Assembly (NCBI GenBank): GCA_001770015.1
Contig: MEQB01000009.1
Location: 1-64,000, forward strand
Direction of reading: 5' to 3'
Length of the DNA: 64,000 nucleotides
From: Bdellovibrionales bacterium RIFOXYC1_FULL_37_79
GTDB lineage: Bacteria; Bdellovibrionota; Bacteriovoracia; Bacteriovoracales; Bacteriovoracaceae
A program made the translations under genes and the position numbers. Under the pieces are notes generated by a model that searched no databases, had not been told where the DNA came from, and saw nothing but the letters and a program-made list of their open reading frames with translations. This document shows positions 52,677 to 62,475 of the stretch, in pieces. Numbering within the stretch: position 1 is the first letter of the stretch; the number at the start of each line of letters is the position of its first letter.

Positions 52677-53372
52677 ATGATTAAAAACAAATCAGAAATG
52701 GATCCTATGATTTCATCCAAGGATAGCAATGAATATTTCAACTCAATCAGTCATCTGATCGGTACCATTTTATCTCTGGCGGGGCTGACTATTTTGGTAG
52801 TTTTTGCGGCCCTTGATCAGGGGGCACTTCATATCATCAGTTTCTCGATTTATGGTATTACCCTCCTACTATCCTTCCTCTTTAGCACCTTACTTCACTT
52901 TTTTTTACTTTTTAACAAATACCGAAGAGTGCTCGGGATACTTGATCATTGCGCCATCTATTTGCTTATTGCGGGAACCTATACCCCCATTTGCCTGATT
53001 ATTCTAGGTGACTGGGTTGGCTGGCTTTTATTTGGTCTCACCTGGGGATTGGCGATTTTTCATATAACTATCAAGTCAATTTTTTTTAAAACCATGTCTG
53101 AAACGCTTTCCAACCTGACTTATTTTTCCATGGGATGGTTAGCTATTTTTTTTATCAAAACACTGCTTGAAAAACTTCCGATGACTGCCATTCTGCTTAT
53201 GCTAATGGGTGGTTTATTTTTCACCATTGGTGCCATTATTTTTCAAAAAGGCCGCCCCAATCCATACCCTCCCTATTTTGGCAACCACGAAATCTGGCAC
53301 TTATGTGTGTTACTTGGAAACCTCTCCTTTTTTGCAGTGATGTTTTATTTTGTGCTTCCCTTCAATAACTAA
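52677..53372 (+). CDS. Hemolysin III / PAQR family membrane protein
   Basis: A 231-residue seven-pass membrane protein of the HlyIII (TrhA/YqfA) group. Signatures include SISHLIG near the N-terminus, STLLHFF and LDHCAIYLLIAGTYTPICL, and HEIWHLCVLLGNLSFFAVMFYF at the C-terminus, which carry the conserved metal-binding His and Asp residues of PAQR proteins. Family members affect membrane homeostasis. Despite the name, toxin activity is not implied. AAGGAG precedes the ATG. It is convergent with pilT, two bases apart. Confidence 0.9.
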   Translation: MIKNKSEMDPMISSKDSNEYFNSISHLIGTILSLAGLTILVVFAALDQGALHIISFSIYGITLLLSFLFSTLLHFFLLFNKYRRVLGILDHCAIYLLIAGTYTPICLIILGDWVGWLLFGLTWGLAIFHITIKSIFFKTMSETLSNLTYFSMGWLAIFFIKTLLEKLPMTAILLMLMGGLFFTIGAIIFQKGRPNPYPPYFGNHEIWHLCVLLGNLSFFAVMFYFVLPFNN

Positions 53373-53374
53373 AA

Positions 53375-54448
53375 TTATTTTTTACTCTCTTCCTGCTTCA
53401 GTTTGGCCTCAAACATTTCCTTATTCTCGGCTTTCTGATAGGCTTCTTTGGCAAAAACAATTCCCGCATCCAACTTTTCCTTAATGGAATCATCCATGGT
53501 AACCATTCCCATCGATTTTCCAGACAACATCAAATTTCCGATATTGGATAGATTACTTTCTCTAATCGAAGTGGCGAGACCTTGAATATCAAGCAGGACT
53601 TCATTAACCGCCACCCGGCCTGTGTCAGTGCGTTTCATAAGCAGTTGAGCACAGACTCCCTTTAGCGAGTTGGCCAGCATACCCCTGGCTTGTTTTTGTA
53701 ATTCAGAAGGAAAGACATCAATAATCCGGTTAATGGTCTTGATAGCAGAATTGGTATGAAGGGTGCCAAACACCAGCGTTCCCATCGAAGCCGCCGTTAA
53801 AGCCAGAGAGATGGTTTCATAGTCTCTCATCTCACCCACCAAAACAACATCCAGATCCTGTCGAGTGGAAACTTTTAAACCTTCCGCAAAAGAATTGACA
53901 TGAATGCCAACTTCCCGATGACAAAAAATACTTTTTTTATTTTTATGCACAAACTCGATCGGCTCTTCAATCGTTAAAATATATCTATGATAATTTTCAT
54001 TAATATGATTAATAATGGCGGCCAAAGTAGTGGATTTGCCTGACCCGGTCGGGCCGGTCACCAATACTAAACCACTCGTCAGTTCGGCAAAGCTAGTAAT
54101 GACTTGGGGAACATTCAGTTGTTCAATAGTCAATATTTCGTTTGGAATAATCCGAAACACTGCTCCCATTCCATGAATTTGACGAAAATAATTGGCCCGA
54201 AATCTCGAATTCATATCCTTAGCGTAAGCAAAATCAATATCGTTGGTCTTTTTATACTTTTGCCATTTATCCCTTGGACAGATTTCCGCTAAATAGTCTT
54301 CCATAATAGCTGAAGTTAATATTTTTTCATCAGACAGTTCTCGAATCGATCCATGCTCTCTTATTTTTGGCCGAAATCCCTCGGACAAATGCAGATCGGA
54401 TCCCCCACATTTTAACATTTGCTCAAATAAATAATCTATCTTCGCCAT
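53375..54448 (-). CDS. pilT: PilT-type pilus retraction ATPase
   Basis: A 357-residue PilT/PilU-like ATPase that drives type IV pilus retraction. Walker A is GPTGSGKST, the Asp box and Walker B LDVVLVGEMRD, and the His box TLHTNSAIKTINRIIDVF. The N-terminal PAS-like part has SDLHLSEGFRPKIR. The gene begins directly after the stop of a second PilT-like gene, so both are co-transcribed. In this pair one may be PilT and the other PilU; which is which is not certain. Pilus retraction is important in predatory bacteria and in twitching. Confidence 0.92.
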   Translation of the reverse strand: MAKIDYLFEQMLKCGGSDLHLSEGFRPKIREHGSIRELSDEKILTSAIMEDYLAEICPRDKWQKYKKTNDIDFAYAKDMNSRFRANYFRQIHGMGAVFRIIPNEILTIEQLNVPQVITSFAELTSGLVLVTGPTGSGKSTTLAAIINHINENYHRYILTIEEPIEFVHKNKKSIFCHREVGIHVNSFAEGLKVSTRQDLDVVLVGEMRDYETISLALTAASMGTLVFGTLHTNSAIKTINRIIDVFPSELQKQARGMLANSLKGVCAQLLMKRTDTGRVAVNEVLLDIQGLATSIRESNLSNIGNLMLSGKSMGMVTMDDSIKEKLDAGIVFAKEAYQKAENKEMFEAKLKQEESKK

Positions 54449-55843
54449 TTAACCTCTTAATGATTTTTTAGGAGTGATTCTTTTTTTATCTTCCACTACT
54501 TTTTGGGCATCTTCTTGCTTAATGATACCTTTTGCGAGTAATTCTTGGATATAAACATCCATCAGTATCATACCCTCATTTTTACTGGTCTGAATGGTGG
54601 ACGATACCGCAATCATTTTATCTGTAGAGATGAGATTGGAAATGGCATTATTGTTATACATTATTTCTAAAGCGGCCACTCTGCCTTTCCCATCTGCTCT
54701 TGGTATCAACTTCTGACAAATGACCGCTCTTAATGATTTGGCCAGCATGGCCCTAATTTGAAAAACTTTATCGGGTGGAAACATATCCAAAACTCGCTCA
54801 ATTGTTCGTACAGCGCTGGTGGTATGCAACGTCGTCATAACCAAGTGACCAGTTTCGGCGGCGGTCAAGGCCAAAGAAGCCGTTTCATAATCTCTCATTT
54901 CACCAAGAATGATAATGTCCGGATCCTCTCTCAAAGCACCTTTCAGGGCAGTCGAGAAGGATTCGGTGTGATCAATCAGCTGTCTTTGACTTATATGACA
55001 CTTTTTGGATTGATAGACAAACTCAATAGGATCTTCGAGGGTGATAATATGATCCTGTCTATCCTGGTTGATTAATTCTGCCAAGGCCGCCATGGTGGAA
55101 GATTTCCCGGTACCGCTAGGCCCGGTTAAAAATATTATTCCGGTGGCAAAAGAAATTAATTTTTTTAAATCCGCAGGTAATCCCAGTCCTTCCAGAGTCG
55201 GTATCGTGGTTGAAATGATTCTAAACGATCCATCAATTCCTCGGTGTTGATTAACCAGACAAGTCCGGTATCTCTCATTTTGAGAAAAGACCAGACAACA
55301 CTCCAAATAATTATGCTCTTCAAAATATTTTTTTTGAGCTTCATGTAATCCACTATAAATTATTTTCTTGGCCTCATCATGACTTAACACTTGATCACTT
55401 GCGGGCATCAGTGCCCCATCCACTCGGATCATGGGTGCTGCTCCCGACACTATATGAAAATCAGAGGCCCCTTTTGATCTGGCATCCTGCAGGTATTTTT
55501 CCAGAAGCGATCCACTCATTGCCACACCTTGCACTATCTCATGGGTAACCTTTTCTACAGGGGGAACTTTTTTTATATCATCATCCGTAGCAGCCACCGG
55601 GTCGGCGCTAGCATCAGAATCCACTTGGTTTTTTTTCCGGGTCTGATAAGCTTCAAAGCCATTTTTAATTTTTATGGCCTGATCTTTATTAATAATCTGA
55701 AGTTTTAACAAAACCTTTAATATATTTGAATCAGGATTTTTTTCGAGACACAAAAGCGCAGACTCAAACTGTTCATGAGTGGCGAGGTTATTCTTAATCA
55801 GAATATTTTTTACATAGACTAACAACGCATTCAAAATACGCAT
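54449..55843 (-). CDS. PilT/PilU-like ATPase with N-terminal helical extension
   Basis: A second retraction-type ATPase, about 464 residues, with Walker A GPSGTGKSS, Walker B DPDIIILGEMRD and His box TLHTTSAVRTIERVLDMF. Unlike the shorter PilT it carries an extra N-terminal domain (about 1-65, KNILIKNNLATHEQFESALL) resembling the regulatory N-domain of GspE/PilB-type ATPases, and a Lys/Asp linker. The start is uncertain: the ATG at 55843 has AGGA directly in front, while a TTG nine bases further in is better spaced; an ATG at 55915 has no site. It is coupled to the following pilT. Confidence 0.85.
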   Translation of the reverse strand: MRILNALLVYVKNILIKNNLATHEQFESALLCLEKNPDSNILKVLLKLQIINKDQAIKIKNGFEAYQTRKKNQVDSDASADPVAATDDDIKKVPPVEKVTHEIVQGVAMSGSLLEKYLQDARSKGASDFHIVSGAAPMIRVDGALMPASDQVLSHDEAKKIIYSGLHEAQKKYFEEHNYLECCLVFSQNERYRTCLVNQHRGIDGSFRIISTTIPTLEGLGLPADLKKLISFATGIIFLTGPSGTGKSSTMAALAELINQDRQDHIITLEDPIEFVYQSKKCHISQRQLIDHTESFSTALKGALREDPDIIILGEMRDYETASLALTAAETGHLVMTTLHTTSAVRTIERVLDMFPPDKVFQIRAMLAKSLRAVICQKLIPRADGKGRVAALEIMYNNNAISNLISTDKMIAVSSTIQTSKNEGMILMDVYIQELLAKGIIKQEDAQKVVEDKKRITPKKSLRG

Positions 55844-55958
55844 TCCTGTAAACAATTTATAATTAATTGTAACGTTTATAAATTTGGGAAACAATAGCGG
55901 CTTATTATGCCCCATGACCGACCGTCTTACCCGGGTAATTTCATCACGAAATCAAAAC

Positions 55959-57314
55959 TTATTTTATTTTAAACGACTTGGTGACCCTCGCCCCTACCAT
56001 AGACTCATCCACCGATAATGCCTCCACCTTGAATTGATAGGCTTTGGTATTGAACATGCCAAGTAAATCCCCCGCCCTGATATGAATTTCCTCAATGTGA
56101 TTGAGCTCTTTTAACAAATATTGATTATTGGCATCTATGGCATAAACCCTAAACTTCAAAGGATTGCCTTCATCTGGATTTTCAATCTGAAACTTCACTT
56201 TAATCATGTCATTTAAATGGTAATTTTTTTTGACAGGAGCCATTTTTATTCTGGGAATTTGGAATCGATGAATCAACTCACCAAAAGCGCGGCCTTCCAC
56301 ATATTTTCCCCTATGATATCCCTTGACCGAAATGCTGCCTTCCCAAAAATCTCCATTAAGTGGCATCTTAACCATCTGTTCGTAAAAATCCGGCTCCATG
56401 TTTAACGATAAATCCCAATCAATTACTTCCAGTGTCCATCCCATGGACATCGTATGGCCACTCACAGGGTCCTGCCAATATTTCTTACGCTTAAAGATTC
56501 TATCGACTGTGTGCTTGTTCATATTGTTTTGATCGAGGATCTCCACTGCGCCATAATCGAGAGTCTTGGGTAATCTAAAATGACGGTCATAAATATTAAT
56601 CAACATAAGATCACTTCCATCATCCAGCTGAATAGAAAACCACTCATATGATTCAAAGAGTTTTCCAACTTCAATGGGAGAAACAAAAAAAGGTCCCCAC
56701 TGATGATCCATCCATGCTGTGGCTTCAAACGGTTCAGTGATCCCGTGATAGGTTAATACCCCCCTCGCTTGCAAACGAGTGAGTGAATAGTAAAAGGTTT
56801 GGCCACTTTTACCTATCTTAAAATGACCATTTTTCATAACCATCATAGGAGGCCTTAAGGCCACGAAATCAGCCTTCAGATACATGCTGTCATGATGGGT
56901 TTCAATCTCATATTCAAAGGGTATCAAAGCACCTCGGTCATCTTTTTTTACGCGGAAATAGTCATGACCATAATCAGTAAACTGATTTACGTCCATGTAC
57001 TTTGCATGGGCCTTTAATTTTCCCCTGGTGGTTCCACTCTCATGGGTTTTATCAGTCAAATCTGTAATCGTAAAAAAGCGAAAAGTGTTATTAAAATGAG
57101 TGACCAATATTGAATACTCATGCCCGGTAATCTGTCCCTTAGCGTGTAACACCACATACCACCACTCCAGATTGGCAACTCCCCGATGTCTTCCTTCATC
57201 TTGAGGAAATGTAATCGAAGATCCGGGTTCGTTATACGGATACTTTTTCCACGCCGCCCCTTCTAGTGGGCCTACGATCACCATCATCAATAAAATACAT
57301 ATAAGCAATTTCAT
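55959..57314 (-). CDS. Secreted CrtC/AttH lipocalin-like protein
   Basis: A 451-residue exported protein (signal MKLLICILLMMVIVGPLEGA) whose body matches the hydroxyneurosporene-synthase/AttH lipocalin-like family: NLEWWYVVLHAKG, a later MDHQWGPFFVS and YEWFSIQLDDGSDLMLINIYD are its landmarks. The double lipocalin fold handles hydrophobic ligands. In phototrophs the CrtC members hydrate carotenoids, but no carotenoid genes are present and a signal peptide is, so another lipid substrate is likely. The ATG at 57314 has GGAT six bases upstream; earlier in-frame starts lack a site. Confidence 0.8.
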   Translation of the reverse strand: MKLLICILLMMVIVGPLEGAAWKKYPYNEPGSSITFPQDEGRHRGVANLEWWYVVLHAKGQITGHEYSILVTHFNNTFRFFTITDLTDKTHESGTTRGKLKAHAKYMDVNQFTDYGHDYFRVKKDDRGALIPFEYEIETHHDSMYLKADFVALRPPMMVMKNGHFKIGKSGQTFYYSLTRLQARGVLTYHGITEPFEATAWMDHQWGPFFVSPIEVGKLFESYEWFSIQLDDGSDLMLINIYDRHFRLPKTLDYGAVEILDQNNMNKHTVDRIFKRKKYWQDPVSGHTMSMGWTLEVIDWDLSLNMEPDFYEQMVKMPLNGDFWEGSISVKGYHRGKYVEGRAFGELIHRFQIPRIKMAPVKKNYHLNDMIKVKFQIENPDEGNPLKFRVYAIDANNQYLLKELNHIEEIHIRAGDLLGMFNTKAYQFKVEALSVDESMVGARVTKSFKIK

Positions 57315-57478
57315 CTTTTCATCCATGAAGCTAAAATCAAATTTTATTTTACATTTCATAAATGGGCAATTGATTCATACGAAAGACCAAAAAAAAAGTT
57401 CTAACTGCAGATATGACTTGTATGTAACATTCTTTTATCGTAAGAAACAATCAACGTTTTTTTTAAAGGATCCTGTGC

Positions 57479-59104
57479 ATGCTGAATTTATCCAATATTT
57501 CCAAGTCTTACGGTGGAATCTATCTCTATCAAAATGCTACTTTTCAAATTAATCCGGGTGAAAAATTCGGCTTGGTAGGGGCCAACGGCACGGGCAAAAC
57601 CACCCTATTTCGCCTTATCATGAACGAAGAGCGACCCGATTCGGGACAAATTAGTTTTCCAGGCCTTTATCGTATCTCCTATTTTTCTCAAAGCGTGGGA
57701 GAAATGCAAGGCCGCACTGCGCTTCAAGAAGTAATTGAAGGTGATCAATTTACTTGCTTACTTAAAAATAAACTCAAGGAATATGAACAAACTCTGGAAA
57801 ATTATAACGATCTTTCCCCGGAACAAATGAGTTTGGTATTGGATAAGATGGGACAGGCCCAGATTGAATTTGAAAAAGTCGGTGGATATGACCTGGAAGT
57901 GCGGGCAGAACAAATCCTAACCGGACTTGGAATTGGCCCATTAGATCACCTGAAAAAAACAGATGAATTTAGCGGCGGCTGGAAAATGCGCATCGCTTTG
58001 GCCAAAGTCCTGGTCACCAAACCTGATCTTATTATCATGGATGAGCCTACCAATTATCTTGATTTGGAAACCATTCTCTGGCTGGAGGACTGGCTTAAAA
58101 ATTTTAAAGGTTCTATTTTTATGACCACCCATGATCGTGATTTTATGAACAATGTTTGCAATCGGATTGCCGAAGTATCCAATAAAAAAATCACCGTTTT
58201 CTCAGGTAATTATGATTTCTATGAAAAAGAACGGGATATCCGGCTGGAAAAAATTAAATCTGAACATTCCAGACAACAGAGCATGCTCCAAAAAGAAGAA
58301 GAGTTCATTGCCCGCTTTAAGGCCCGAGCCTCGCATGCGGCCCAAGTTCAATCACGCATCAAAATGATTGATAAAATTGAACGGGTGGAAATCCCCGAAA
58401 ACCAAGCAGTCATTGATTTTGAATTTCCCGTAGCCCCCCGGGGGGGTGACGATGTGATTATATTTAAAAATTTATCCAAATCCTGGGTCAAATCAAATGG
58501 GGAACCTCATTTGGTCTTTTCCAATCTGGATGCCACTATTTTGCGCAAGGAAAAAATTGCAGTGGTAGGAGTCAATGGCGCCGGAAAATCCACCTTGCTT
58601 AAAATTATTGCAGGACAAACCACAGCTACCTCGGGCGAGATCAAGCTAGGCCCGAGTATCAAGCTTGGATATTTCAGTCAATTCTCCCTTGATCTTTTAA
58701 AACCTGAAAATACCGCCCTTGATGAAGTTAGATCGGCACTGCCAAATGCTTCGGATGGCTATCTTCGAAATCTTTTAGCAGCACTGCTGTTTCGAGGAGA
58801 CGATGTCTTTAAAAAAGTCAAACACCTCTCCGGCGGAGAAAAAAGCCGTCTCATTCTTGCCACAATTTTGTCTCAACACAATAATTTATTGGTACTTGAC
58901 GAACCAACCAACCATTTGGACTTAAAATCCAGAGAAATTCTTTTAAACGCTTTGAAAAGGTTTGAAGGCACCGTAGTGCTAGTCAGCCACGACCGTCATT
59001 TTCTGCATGCGCTAACCGAAAAAGTCTATGAAGTTTCCCATAACCAAATAATCATCTATCCAGGAAATTATGATTATTACGTAAACAAGAAACAAAAAAA
59101 CTAG
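57479..59104 (+). CDS. ABC-F family ATPase
   Basis: A 541-residue protein with two ABC cassettes and no membrane part, as in ABC-F ribosome-associated ATPases (Uup, EttA, YbiT, YheS). First cassette: Walker A GANGTGKTT, signature FSGGWKMRIALAKVL, DEPTNYLDL. Second: GVNGAGKST, LSGGEKSRLILATIL, DEPTNHLDL. The linker (about 240-310) is Lys/Arg/Gln rich. The paralogue is not assigned; YbiT-type is plausible. AAAGGA precedes the ATG. Its TAG stop shares a CTAG with the stop of the convergent MFS gene. Confidence 0.92.
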   Translation: MLNLSNISKSYGGIYLYQNATFQINPGEKFGLVGANGTGKTTLFRLIMNEERPDSGQISFPGLYRISYFSQSVGEMQGRTALQEVIEGDQFTCLLKNKLKEYEQTLENYNDLSPEQMSLVLDKMGQAQIEFEKVGGYDLEVRAEQILTGLGIGPLDHLKKTDEFSGGWKMRIALAKVLVTKPDLIIMDEPTNYLDLETILWLEDWLKNFKGSIFMTTHDRDFMNNVCNRIAEVSNKKITVFSGNYDFYEKERDIRLEKIKSEHSRQQSMLQKEEEFIARFKARASHAAQVQSRIKMIDKIERVEIPENQAVIDFEFPVAPRGGDDVIIFKNLSKSWVKSNGEPHLVFSNLDATILRKEKIAVVGVNGAGKSTLLKIIAGQTTATSGEIKLGPSIKLGYFSQFSLDLLKPENTALDEVRSALPNASDGYLRNLLAALLFRGDDVFKKVKHLSGGEKSRLILATILSQHNNLLVLDEPTNHLDLKSREILLNALKRFEGTVVLVSHDRHFLHALTEKVYEVSHNQIIIYPGNYDYYVNKKQKN

Positions 59105-60336
59105 CCACGCTTGTGCATAAAAATGCTTTTCATTTTTACATAAATCAAATAACTACCTAGGATAGCGGCACAAAGCAAGAAAACTGCCGAAAGATTTTGA
59201 TGGTCAGCTAGATGCCCAAGCACTGGCGCAATCAAAAAAATCCCTACCGAATTCGCCTGGGATTCAATGGATAAAATAGTGGCCTGTTCCTCGCTTTTAG
59301 ATAAATCATCATACCTGGCTGTCATAATTGGTCTCATGATATTTTGTAGATTAAAAATCAACACCAGAAATAAAATGGAAACATAAGGCATCTGAAGGGC
59401 AAAACCCAAGGCACTGGCACCAAAAAACAAGATGGAAATCATCATAATGACATAAATGGACTTAAGTTCATTCCCCCCCATTATTTTAACAAACAAATGG
59501 GAACTTCGGGCCGCATAACTAGAAATCAGATACAAAATAAAATAAATCAGGGCAGAGTAAATCGCTATCTGTTGAGCTGGCATAATAGTGGCCAACAAAG
59601 GAAGGGTCAAGGCCATGGTTTGAATAAGTATTTGTAAATAATCTTTAACTGACCTAAACGAACCCTCATATATTGTTGATTGGAAAATGAGTTGTCTTAG
59701 TTCCTTAGAATTCCAACATTTTTTTGAAGTTTTAATAAGATGATTAAAAATTTCGGAAACGTTACCACCGGTCTCTTTTTTCTTATCCAGATAATCAGGA
59801 TACGACCAAATATTTAGCATACCTATCAAGTAAGGAACGATGCTAAAAAGAAAAATGTTTTGATATCCAGCTCCTAAATAAACAATCAGTGCCCCAATCA
59901 GAACTGAAAGTGCACTTCCCCTTTGCGACCATGAACGGGTGATCCCATATATTCTGGTTTTTTCACTGGTCATGTTATTGCTTCGAAGATAATCAAAGAT
60001 CATGGCCTTATGGGTTCCACTTCTAAAAGATTCACCAATACCAAATAAAAACATGGCCCCAAACAAGATCAAAATAGTGTCTGCAAAGGTAAAAATAACA
60101 AACGAAATAATGTAGGCCAAAAGCGCTGCCATCAAAGATTTTTTTCTGCCATATAAATCCGCCAGCGCACCAGTCGGAATATTGAGTAAGTTGACACAAA
60201 TTTCACGAAAGGCAAACATGACCCCGATTTGGGTAAAGCTTAACCCCTTATCTCTCAAAAAAAGCAGTAAAAATGCCTCAAAGAATCTGAGATTTTTTAA
60301 AAATCCATAGAGGGAAAATCTAAACAGCAAGGACAT
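59101..60336 (-). CDS. MFS transporter
   Basis: A 411-residue major facilitator with about twelve hydrophobic segments. The loop after segment 2 carries GALADLYGRKKSLMAA, the classic GxxxDxxGRK/R motif of MFS transporters. Substrate cannot be predicted; sequence resembles drug or nutrient exporters generally. There is no strong ribosome site before the ATG. Its stop overlaps that of the ABC-F gene by a palindromic CTAG. Confidence 0.88.
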   Translation of the reverse strand: MSLLFRFSLYGFLKNLRFFEAFLLLFLRDKGLSFTQIGVMFAFREICVNLLNIPTGALADLYGRKKSLMAALLAYIISFVIFTFADTILILFGAMFLFGIGESFRSGTHKAMIFDYLRSNNMTSEKTRIYGITRSWSQRGSALSVLIGALIVYLGAGYQNIFLFSIVPYLIGMLNIWSYPDYLDKKKETGGNVSEIFNHLIKTSKKCWNSKELRQLIFQSTIYEGSFRSVKDYLQILIQTMALTLPLLATIMPAQQIAIYSALIYFILYLISSYAARSSHLFVKIMGGNELKSIYVIMMISILFFGASALGFALQMPYVSILFLVLIFNLQNIMRPIMTARYDDLSKSEEQATILSIESQANSVGIFLIAPVLGHLADHQNLSAVFLLCAAILGSYLIYVKMKSIFMHKRG

Positions 60337-60464
60337 AGCTATCTAACCATTCATTAATCAAACGAGCATTGAATCTATATTATAATGAAAAATTACACTA
60401 AAAATACCTAAATCACGATGGATTTTTTAAGATAATTTTACTCATCCACAACCGAATATGTTTT

Positions 60465-62345
60465 TTATAATGACTTGGTTACCTGTCCTATGGCATTTAT
60501 GATCCAAATGCCTGATCCGTCCGGAATCACGGAAATCTTTTTACCTATCCAATCAGTGGATTGAAAGGCAGCATTTGATCCAAAGTAAATAGTATTACCC
60601 GTGGCATTGGCATTTTCACAACTGACACTAAAAACTTTGCCATATTTATCAAAGCTTAGATCCTGTGAACAATTCAGTATTTTTTTCCAAGCTGATCCAT
60701 CAAAACGGTGTGCCATTCCAGTCGGGCCCAACACCCATGGATTTTTACCACTTGGATCGGTCGCTATGGATGAGCCTGAAAAATTCATGGACTTCCACTG
60801 GTTTCCTACTTTTTGATAAACAGGTTTAAGAGAACCGAGCGGGCCACTGGCCTGACATCCCAAAATAAATATTTTGCCAAAAGCAGCGGCAGCAATATCG
60901 GATGCACATCCTTGAACTTTCATCCAGGTATTGGAGGTCAGGTTATATATTTCACCATTCTTTTTGACTACCCAGGGAGTTTTACCAAATAAATCAACAC
61001 TTATCTTAACCCCTGTCATAGGAGACACTAACCAGTTATTTAACCTTGGATTATAATAACGGACATAATGATTGCCCGTTCCATCCTGAGTGCAATCCAA
61101 GGCCCACACCCGGCCCTCAATCCCCACTGAAATTTCTTTTATACACCCCGGAATCCGAAAAAAATTGGTATTAAACCATGACATATCCAAGGCAGCTTCA
61201 CTGGTATTTTCCTGATGAATATTAACCCTGAAGGGTGAACTGATCCCATCTTCCCAGGTAAGTGAAGAAGTAAGCGAAAGTACCGGCCAAGCAGTGTTTT
61301 TCCCCTTTGCCAAATCAGGATAGGCCAGCGCAAAAATGGCATAATCTCCTGCTTTATCAGTTATCGGATACCAATCAGGCATCAGATCGGATTTCAAGTT
61401 AATTCGCCAAATGACCAATCCATTACTCGCCACCGCTTCATCAAGTGAAGCCTGGTTTTGATAGAGTAATTTGGTTCGATACTCCACCATAAAAAATTCA
61501 TGTTCCCCATGATTGGCATCATACAAAATGACAGAATCATATTTTTTCCAATTGGCGGGGGCAAAGAGACGCAAAGAACGTGCAGTGTTTAAGTCATACA
61601 CTTTGGGGGTAATCCAACCAAATGCCATTTTATGCCAAGGATCCAAATGATAACTGTCCATATTGTCTAAATTATTTGCGATAACGGTGGCATCCATGGT
61701 GGTCAAATCATTATTATGATTAACCAATGCTCCATATAAATCCAGCCCGCCCAAGGTATGAGTCATTTCATGAGCAATAGTCATAAAAGATGCCCGGTGT
61801 CCCGCCAACGCCACCTTCACTTCCAATCGATACCCATCAAGACTAATACAACTCACATCATCACAAGTGGAAGTCGATACTCCCGCAACTTCAGTCCAAT
61901 TATCCAACAAAACAACGGTCAACTCGTCGTTAGTTATAATTTGATCCTGATTGCTATCAAAACTGGAAAAATCCGTACCACTTGCTTTAACTGCCTTGAG
62001 TGCATTTTCAATCGCCGTTTTTAAACTGGTACTAGCAGTACGTGCTATCTGATAAGGCCCAAATATTGGCAGTGTTGTGGCGGGTAACCAAAAAAATTTG
62101 CCCTGCGAGTTCAAGCGAAAATACTCATTAATACTTCTTTTTTCAAAACCCCAAAAAAGATTTTTATAATATTGCATATCATGGACAAGAGGATTTTTTC
62201 CTGAATGTTCGGCCAAAATGACCATTAATTTTTTGGTTCCAGGAGTCTTCATGACATCTTGACCAAACTCTACACTGGTTACTTGGGCAAAAATTTGCGT
62301 GGTAATAAGTGTTGTTAAAATAAACATAAGGCTTTTAAAAATCAT
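60465..62345 (-). CDS. Secreted M6-type metalloprotease with tectonin beta-propeller
   Basis: A 626-residue exported protein. A signal peptide (1-20) precedes a protease domain with the zinc motif HEMTHTLGGLDLY (His192, Glu193, His196, Asp202), the pattern of M6 (immune inhibitor A) peptidases, and an EF-hand-like Ca loop DSNQDQIITNDE (130-141). The C-terminal half (about 390-626) repeats segments such as DISVG..GRVWALDC, WVVKKNG..Y and FVSC, the mark of tectonin/TECPR beta-propellers, which bind sugars or lipopolysaccharide. The pairing suggests a protease directed to surfaces. GGAG lies seven bases before the ATG. Confidence 0.85.
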   Translation of the reverse strand: MIFKSLMFILTTLITTQIFAQVTSVEFGQDVMKTPGTKKLMVILAEHSGKNPLVHDMQYYKNLFWGFEKRSINEYFRLNSQGKFFWLPATTLPIFGPYQIARTASTSLKTAIENALKAVKASGTDFSSFDSNQDQIITNDELTVVLLDNWTEVAGVSTSTCDDVSCISLDGYRLEVKVALAGHRASFMTIAHEMTHTLGGLDLYGALVNHNNDLTTMDATVIANNLDNMDSYHLDPWHKMAFGWITPKVYDLNTARSLRLFAPANWKKYDSVILYDANHGEHEFFMVEYRTKLLYQNQASLDEAVASNGLVIWRINLKSDLMPDWYPITDKAGDYAIFALAYPDLAKGKNTAWPVLSLTSSLTWEDGISSPFRVNIHQENTSEAALDMSWFNTNFFRIPGCIKEISVGIEGRVWALDCTQDGTGNHYVRYYNPRLNNWLVSPMTGVKISVDLFGKTPWVVKKNGEIYNLTSNTWMKVQGCASDIAAAAFGKIFILGCQASGPLGSLKPVYQKVGNQWKSMNFSGSSIATDPSGKNPWVLGPTGMAHRFDGSAWKKILNCSQDLSFDKYGKVFSVSCENANATGNTIYFGSNAAFQSTDWIGKKISVIPDGSGIWIINAIGQVTKSL

Positions 62346-62475
62346 GATGGCACTCCGGTGTTATTAAGAAACGGTGATGTCCACTATCATGAAATAATTT
62401 GCTCTAACAAGATCAATTATAAAGCCTGTAAAAGATTCCATTAATTAAGAATACTATTGTAGCCGTTTTATAATA

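Noticed and set aside
58434-58446. C6G7 run in the ABC-F gene as a phase switch
   Set aside because: Runs of six to seven are short for slippage and the gene is a conserved ribosome-associated factor unlikely to be switched.
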